Of a stretch of DNA of 64,000 nt, positions 59,812 to 64,000 are shown piece after piece. The stretch's first letter is position 1; every line of letters begins with the position of its first letter. The notes under the pieces were generated by a model, which was not told the DNA's origin, did not search any database, and saw only the letters and a list, made by a program, of their open reading frames with translations. Both the position numbers and the translations under genes were made by a program. Origin of the DNA: Lachnospiraceae bacterium (GTDB lineage Bacteria; Bacillota; Clostridia; Lachnospirales; Lachnospiraceae); assembly GCA_910574965.1 (NCBI GenBank), contig CAJTDB010000007.1, positions 62,001 to 126,000 on the forward strand, read 5' to 3'.

Positions 59812-60117
59812 TTCTATTTCCTAAAGGATGTAGTGACCAGCCTGACCCCTGAAATCGCCCAGGATTCCATTTACGCCTATCTGGAAAAAGAACTGCACAT
59901 CTCTATTGTCACCAGCAAACGAATGATGACCGTGGAAAAGATGACGGAAATTGATGAGAAATATTTGGCACTAGGGGACTACAACTGTCTTGCCGTAGTC
60001 AGCAGCCAAACCTATAACAGCGACGGCATTATGTTTGAATACACCCAGTCCCGCCACCGCCCGGACTATTTCTGTTTTCGGGACAATGCCACCAGACATG
60101 CTTCCCAGAATATCTGA
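59812..60117 (+). pseudogene. C-terminal remnant of a GntR/UTRA regulator (TreR-like)
   Basis: A plus-strand frame reads FYFLKDVVTSLTPEIAQDSI, YAYLEKELHISIVTSKRMMT and DGIMFEYTQSRHRPDYFCFR, then ends. These match the second half of the UTRA effector domain of TreR-type regulators (FLKDVV, SIYAYLE, MFEYTxSRHRPDYF). The winged-helix DNA-binding half and start codon are missing; upstream residues of the open frame are unrelated. It supports loss of a trehalose or alpha-glucoside locus here. Confidence 0.75.
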
Positions 60118-60160
60118 ATCTCCACTAGATTCCTGATCCAAAGACTGTTTTTATCCGTCG

Positions 60161-60185
60161 AAAAAGGGCTTCCCGCAGGAAGCCC
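60161..60185 (-). terminator. Terminator of the glgC-glgD operon
   Basis: GGGCTTCC and GGAAGCCC pair around TGCG and are followed by TTTTTC on the minus strand, 20 nt after the glgD stop codon. Confidence 0.9.
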
Positions 60186-60205
60186 CTCATATCTGTCAGA
60201 CTTTA

Positions 60206-61321
60206 TTATACCATATCATTCCGCTTCACATATCCCGGTTTCTCCGGTTCTGCAATGATCTCTTTCATACGGGTGACTTTCGCCAGTCTGTCCACCACCT
60301 GGCCTTCAATATGTACATCGTTGCCGATTACCGTATCTGCAAGTACAACACAGTTCTTCACTACTGCACCCGGCTTGATCACACATCCTCTGCCGATGAC
60401 AGAGTTCTCTACCGTGCCTTCGATCCGGCAGCCGTTAGAGACGAAGGAAGACTTCACGTCCGCCGTCTCGTAATACTGCGTCGGACAAGAATCACTGGTA
60501 CGGGTGTAGATGGGCCACTCTTCGCTGAAGAGGCTCTTTACATTTTTCTGATCCAGCAGGGACAGGTTTGCATCATAATAACTCTTCAGATTATCAATAG
60601 GTGCAAAAAATCCTTTATGTGCTACGCCGCGGATGTCCAGTTCGCCGCACATATCATTGATGATATGCTTCATGGTGTACATAGAGGAAGCTTTCTGCGC
60701 TGCCTGTACCAGATCAAGGAAGATTTCTTTTCTCATGACATAAGTATCCATGAAAATATTTCTGTTCTTTGTCGTCCCGTTGTTGCGCTCGATGGACTCT
60801 ACGCCTTTCTGCTTGTTCAGGTTCAGGAAATCACAGCTTAAAAATGCCTCTTTTGCATTGTCCACTTTATGATAGAGCAGCGTAACATCCGCTCCGGATT
60901 CATCATGCTGCTTCAGAAGATCATCAAAATCCTGCGTATATACCATATAGCCGGGAGCAATGACCACATGGGTATTGCTTGCTTTTACCATACGGTCCAG
61001 GTTCTCTGCATATGCCTTGATATCCGTATTGTAATAATCCTTATCCTCCTGGGAATCCGCAAATACCATCTGCAAATATCCGCTCTTGGAATTGATGTTG
61101 TAATGTCTGCCGGTTCCGATATGCTCTACCAAAGAACACGGTTTTCTTCTGATATATACCTGGATTCTGTCAATGCCGCTGTTGGACATATTGGAAATCG
61201 GAAAATCTACCACACGATATCTGCCCAGGAAGGAGAATGCCGGAATCGAACGATAAGTTTCCAATCCTTCCACCCAGATATGGTTTTCTGAAAAACTTAT
61301 AATTCCTAATGCTCTTGCCAT
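60206..61321 (-). CDS. glgD: ADP-glucose pyrophosphorylase-like regulatory subunit GlgD
   Basis: This 371-residue GlgC homologue is the non-catalytic partner that boosts or regulates GlgC in Firmicutes. The opening ALGIISFSENHIWVEGL lacks the GGRGSRL nucleotide-binding loop of GlgC, as expected. The transferase fold continues (RYRVVDFPISNMSNSGI) to a left-handed beta-helix with ENSVIGRGCVIKPGAVVKN. It begins 6 nt after glgC and is followed by a clear terminator. Confidence 0.94.
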   Translation of the reverse strand: MARALGIISFSENHIWVEGLETYRSIPAFSFLGRYRVVDFPISNMSNSGIDRIQVYIRRKPCSLVEHIGTGRHYNINSKSGYLQMVFADSQEDKDYYNTDIKAYAENLDRMVKASNTHVVIAPGYMVYTQDFDDLLKQHDESGADVTLLYHKVDNAKEAFLSCDFLNLNKQKGVESIERNNGTTKNRNIFMDTYVMRKEIFLDLVQAAQKASSMYTMKHIINDMCGELDIRGVAHKGFFAPIDNLKSYYDANLSLLDQKNVKSLFSEEWPIYTRTSDSCPTQYYETADVKSSFVSNGCRIEGTVENSVIGRGCVIKPGAVVKNCVVLADTVIGNDVHIEGQVVDRLAKVTRMKEIIAEPEKPGYVKRNDMV

Positions 61322-61327
61322 ATGATC

Positions 61328-62464
61328 TTACCCCTTTACATTTTTCGCAACCAGTTCAATATGTTCGCTGTCTGCACTTCCGACAACTGCCTGGCTTCCA
61401 ATCTTAACCTGATCTGCCACTAATGCTCTCGTTACCACTGCACCCTCTTCCACAACTGCTCCGGGCATGAGGACACTGTCGATTACTTTCGCACCTGGAC
61501 CTACTTTTGCGCCGGTGAACAGAACGGAATTCTGCACTTCACCTTCTACGATACAGCCCTGGGTGATAAATGCACGCTTAATGCTTGCTTCTTTGGAAAT
61601 AAACTGCGGAAGTGTAGGAACGTCTTCCGTATAAATCGTCCAGGTACGGTCGTCCAGATCCAGACCATTCTTCTTATCCAGAAGATCCATGTTCGCCTCC
61701 CACAGAGAGTCGATAGTCCCTACATCTTTCCAGTAGCCTTTGAATTTGTATGCAAGCAGCTTCTTCCCGTCGTTTAAGAGTGCCGGAATGATATCCTTTC
61801 CGAAGTCATGACTGGACTCCTCGTTCTTCATGTCCGCCACCAGCATCTTACGCAAAAGCTTCCAGTTAAATATGTAGATACCCATGGATGCCAGATTGCT
61901 CTTAGGCTCTGCCGGTTTCTCTTCAAACTCTATGATCCGTCCGGTCTCTTCGTCTGTATTCATAATACCAAAACGGCTTGCTTCCTTCATAGGAACCTCA
62001 ATGACGGCGATCGTAGCATCCGCACCATTGTCCTTATGAGCCTGAAGCATCTTCGCGTAGTTCATCTTATAAATATGATCTCCGGACAGAATCAGCATAT
62101 ATTCCGGATCATAGTTATCTACAAAATCAATATTCTGAGAAATTGCGTCTGCTGTTCCTCTGTACACATCCAGATTCGCATCTGCCTTCTCACGGGGAGG
62201 AAGAACGAAAACTCCACTGTCACGGGCATCTAATCCCCAGCTTCCGCCTCCTGCCACATAACTGTTCAAAAGAACGGATTCATACTGCGTCAGTACGCCT
62301 ACTACATCAATCCCGCTGTTTGCGCAGTTGCTGAGCGGAAAATCAATAATTTTATACTTTCCGCCATATGAAACAGCCGGTTTCGCAACTTTATTGGTAA
62401 GATCATGGAGCCTGGAACCGCGTCCGCCTGCCAGAATCATTGCCAACATACTATTTTGCTTCAT
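61328..62464 (-). CDS. glgC: Glucose-1-phosphate adenylyltransferase
   Basis: This 378-residue enzyme makes ADP-glucose for glycogen synthesis. The nucleotide loop is [17 protein letters not shown], followed by [27 protein letters not shown] and IIEFEEKP. The C-terminal beta-helix has [20 protein letters not shown]. The start at 62464 follows AGAGGA at 7 nt; the 11-residue extension is not conserved. It lies downstream of a promoter with TTGCAT and TATAAT 17 nt apart and is co-transcribed with glgD. Confidence 0.96.
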   Translation of the reverse strand: MKQNSMLAMILAGGRGSRLHDLTNKVAKPAVSYGGKYKIIDFPLSNCANSGIDVVGVLTQYESVLLNSYVAGGGSWGLDARDSGVFVLPPREKADANLDVYRGTADAISQNIDFVDNYDPEYMLILSGDHIYKMNYAKMLQAHKDNGADATIAVIEVPMKEASRFGIMNTDEETGRIIEFEEKPAEPKSNLASMGIYIFNWKLLRKMLVADMKNEESSHDFGKDIIPALLNDGKKLLAYKFKGYWKDVGTIDSLWEANMDLLDKKNGLDLDDRTWTIYTEDVPTLPQFISKEASIKRAFITQGCIVEGEVQNSVLFTGAKVGPGAKVIDSVLMPGAVVEEGAVVTRALVADQVKIGSQAVVGSADSEHIELVAKNVKG

Positions 62465-62496
62465 AGAAAGGTCCTCTCTTTCATTTATATAGTACA

Positions 62497-62525
62497 ATTA
62501 TACAATTAAATAACAGAAAATGCAA
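62497..62525 (-). promoter_or_regulatory. Promoter of glgC-glgD
   Basis: On the minus strand TTGCAT and TATAAT are separated by exactly 17 nt in an AT-rich gap after glgX. Confidence 0.7.
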
Positions 62526-62593
62526 TTTATTCCGATCATTTTCGCAATAATCAATAAAATTAATGTGAAAATTTTATCGATTTTTGTATATTT

Positions 62594-64000
62594 TTACCTA
62601 TATCGATTATGTGCAACCAGTACGAGAGTGGAACGGGGCCCCATCTGCACTCTGCTGCCTGCCGGTTCCACCGCCAAACCGCCCGGAATTCCGCCCAGAA
62701 GATAGTTCCCGAAGCTGTCCGCCTCCACCTGCCACATCATATGAGACGGAAGAGCCGGAAGCTCAAATTCCTGCCATTCCCAGAACACATTGACTGCCAA
62801 ACAAACCAGATCGTCGTTTGTATCTTCATGATTTCTTCCTGCATAGATCACCCGCAGGATTTTCGTTTTGTTGTCCGGCTCTGCTGTCTGGATCTCCGGA
62901 TATCCAAGAGAACAGCTTCTGGCAGATTTTCGCACCACATCATGTTCTTTCCGAATACGGATAATATTTTTCATATATTCGAAATGCTCTCTGTTTTTCT
63001 CCAGAAACCGCCAGTCCAGCCAGGAAATCTCATTGTCCTGACAGTATGCATTGTTATTTCCAAACTGGGTGTTTAAAAACTCGTCTCCGGCCAGGAACAT
63101 AGGCGTTCCGCGGCTCAGCATCAGCACGGTCACTGCATTTTTCGCAAGTCTTCTGCGCAGAGCAAGAATCTCTTCGTTCTGCGTCTCTCCCTCCGCTCCG
63201 CAGTTCCAGCTCCTGTTGTCGCTGCTCCCGTCTGTATTGCCCCAGCCGTTGGCCTCGTTGTGTTTCTCATTATAAGAATACAGATCCCAGAGAGTAAACC
63301 CGTCGTGACAGTTCAGGAAATTCACAGAAGCCTCGCACCCCCGCCCGTCTTTCCCGTACATATCCAAAGAGCCTGTAATACGCGTGGCCGCCATATGAGA
63401 CATACCATAATCGCCTTTTAAGTAATTGCGCAGATCATCCCGGTATCTGCCGTTCCACTCTGCCCATCGGTTCCAGGACGGAAAGCTTCCCACCTGATAA
63501 AGTCCGCCTGCATCCCACGCCTCGGCAATCAGTTTTACACTGCCGAGAATCGGGTCAAAGGCAAGGCTCTGTAAAAGCGGCGGCTTACTCATAGGGGACC
63601 CGTCTTCATTGCGCCCTAAGATGCTGGCCAGATCAAAGCGGAAACCGTCCACATGATACGCCGTTGTCCAGTAACGCAGACATTCCAGAATCATCTGCTG
63701 CACGATGGGATGGTTGCAGTTCAGCGTATTGCCGCAGCCGCTGAAATTATAATAATGTCCGTCCGGCGTGAGCATATAGTAAATATTATTGTCAAATCCT
63801 TTGAAGGAAAAGCAGGGGCCAAGTTCATTTCCCTCTGCCGTATGGTTGAACACCACATCCAAGATGCACTCGATGCCGTTCTCGTTCAGTGCCCGGATAA
63901 GCCGTTTCAGCTCGTTTCCCTCCCGGTTATACTCGGTAACACCCGAATAGCTGGTGTTGGGTGCGAAAAAGCTGACCGTATTATAACCCCAATAATCCAC
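62594..64000 (-). CDS. glgX: Glycogen debranching enzyme (partial; N-terminus beyond the window)
   Basis: At least 468 C-terminal residues of a GH13 GlgX/isoamylase-type enzyme are present; it cleaves alpha-1,6 branches of glycogen. All catalytic motifs are intact: region I DVVFNH, nucleophile in GFRFDLAS, acid in LIAEAWD and transition-state Asp in NCHDGFTL. QFGNNNAYCQDNEISWLDW is typical of GlgX. The visible M is not the start; the frame is open to the window edge. It precedes glgC-glgD and provides the functional comparison for the degenerate paralogue at 25402-27234. Confidence 0.94.
   Translation of the reverse strand: MDYWGYNTVSFFAPNTSYSGVTEYNREGNELKRLIRALNENGIECILDVVFNHTAEGNELGPCFSFKGFDNNIYYMLTPDGHYYNFSGCGNTLNCNHPIVQQMILECLRYWTTAYHVDGFRFDLASILGRNEDGSPMSKPPLLQSLAFDPILGSVKLIAEAWDAGGLYQVGSFPSWNRWAEWNGRYRDDLRNYLKGDYGMSHMAATRITGSLDMYGKDGRGCEASVNFLNCHDGFTLWDLYSYNEKHNEANGWGNTDGSSDNRSWNCGAEGETQNEEILALRRRLAKNAVTVLMLSRGTPMFLAGDEFLNTQFGNNNAYCQDNEISWLDWRFLEKNREHFEYMKNIIRIRKEHDVVRKSARSCSLGYPEIQTAEPDNKTKILRVIYAGRNHEDTNDDLVCLAVNVFWEWQEFELPALPSHMMWQVEADSFGNYLLGGIPGGLAVEPAGSRVQMGPRSTLVLVAHNRYR

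Noticed and set aside
59476-60117. An intact 213-residue plus-strand gene
   Set aside because: Only the last ~100 codons resemble a protein (UTRA domain); the first half overlaps the alpha-glucosidase remnant on the other strand.

Overview
The window is a chromosomal segment of a low-GC-phylum gut-type anaerobe, most likely a Lachnospiraceae (Clostridia) member. Base composition is mixed rather than AT-rich. The gene content is typically clostridial: the dnaG-rpoD-trmK-nif3 block, a GlgC/GlgD pair, BceAB-type peptide-sensing transport, a SigV/RsiV pair and a second type IIA topoisomerase pair. About nine tenths of the genes lie on the minus strand. I saw no tRNA, phage, transposase or CRISPR array. 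One RNA gene, rnpB, is clear.

Layout. 1-5.9 kb: carB (cut by the window edge), a YigZ-type protein, a UvrD/PcrA-type helicase and gltX. 6-10.7 kb: a BceAB-type ABC exporter with its own histidine kinase and response regulator, preceded by the remnant of a glyoxalase-fold gene. 10.9-14.2 kb: ptsG-type glucose PTS and a BglG/GlcT antiterminator, with a readable RAT/terminator switch in the leader. 14.3-16.9 kb: a Sel1-repeat protein coupled to a hemerythrin-CheX-receiver fusion. 17.2-27.3 kb: rnpB, then the macromolecular synthesis block (nucleoside kinase, nif3, trmK, rpoD, dnaG, dgt), a DUF5662 protein and a GH13 protein that has lost catalytic residues.

27.4-44.8 kb is the most coherent region. 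It holds an XdhC protein, a molybdate transporter (modABC), a MoeA-like molybdopterin-binding protein and a ModE-like regulator. Next to these is a tightly overlapping run of eight accessory genes (CoA ligase-like protein, radical SAM protein with a cysteine-rich repeat, small unknown, cysteine-desulfurase-like enzyme, NTP transferase-HD fusion, C-GCAxxG-C-C protein, methyltransferase, rubredoxin-like zinc ribbon). An Fe-S/CCG electron-transfer protein and a Mop-type molybdenum hydroxylase complete the set. Together they look like one molybdenum-hydroxylase system with its metal supply, cofactor sulfuration/nucleotidylation and electron transfer. From memory it matches the cluster around DVU_1551-1559 of Desulfovibrio.

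45-53.5 kb: a small unknown protein, a TylF-like methyltransferase, two ECF sigma/anti-sigma operons, a GNAT/TetR operon with an operator-like palindrome on a consensus promoter, and a chemoreceptor. 53.5-59.3 kb: a HAD phosphatase, parC, parE and an unknown protein. 59.4-60.1 kb: two decayed genes, an alpha-glucosidase C-terminus and a TreR-like regulator C-terminus. 60.2-64 kb: glgD, glgC and glgX for glycogen metabolism.

The most novel signal is a family of nested-hairpin repeats with a unit length of about 102 nt at three unrelated loci (before the moeA-like gene, the DUF4349 lipoprotein gene and parC). Stem sequences differ completely between loci, but base pairing, the position of a tetraloop, unit length and a tail that runs straight into the downstream Shine-Dalgarno are kept. 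This suggests a structured RNA family that I do not recognise.
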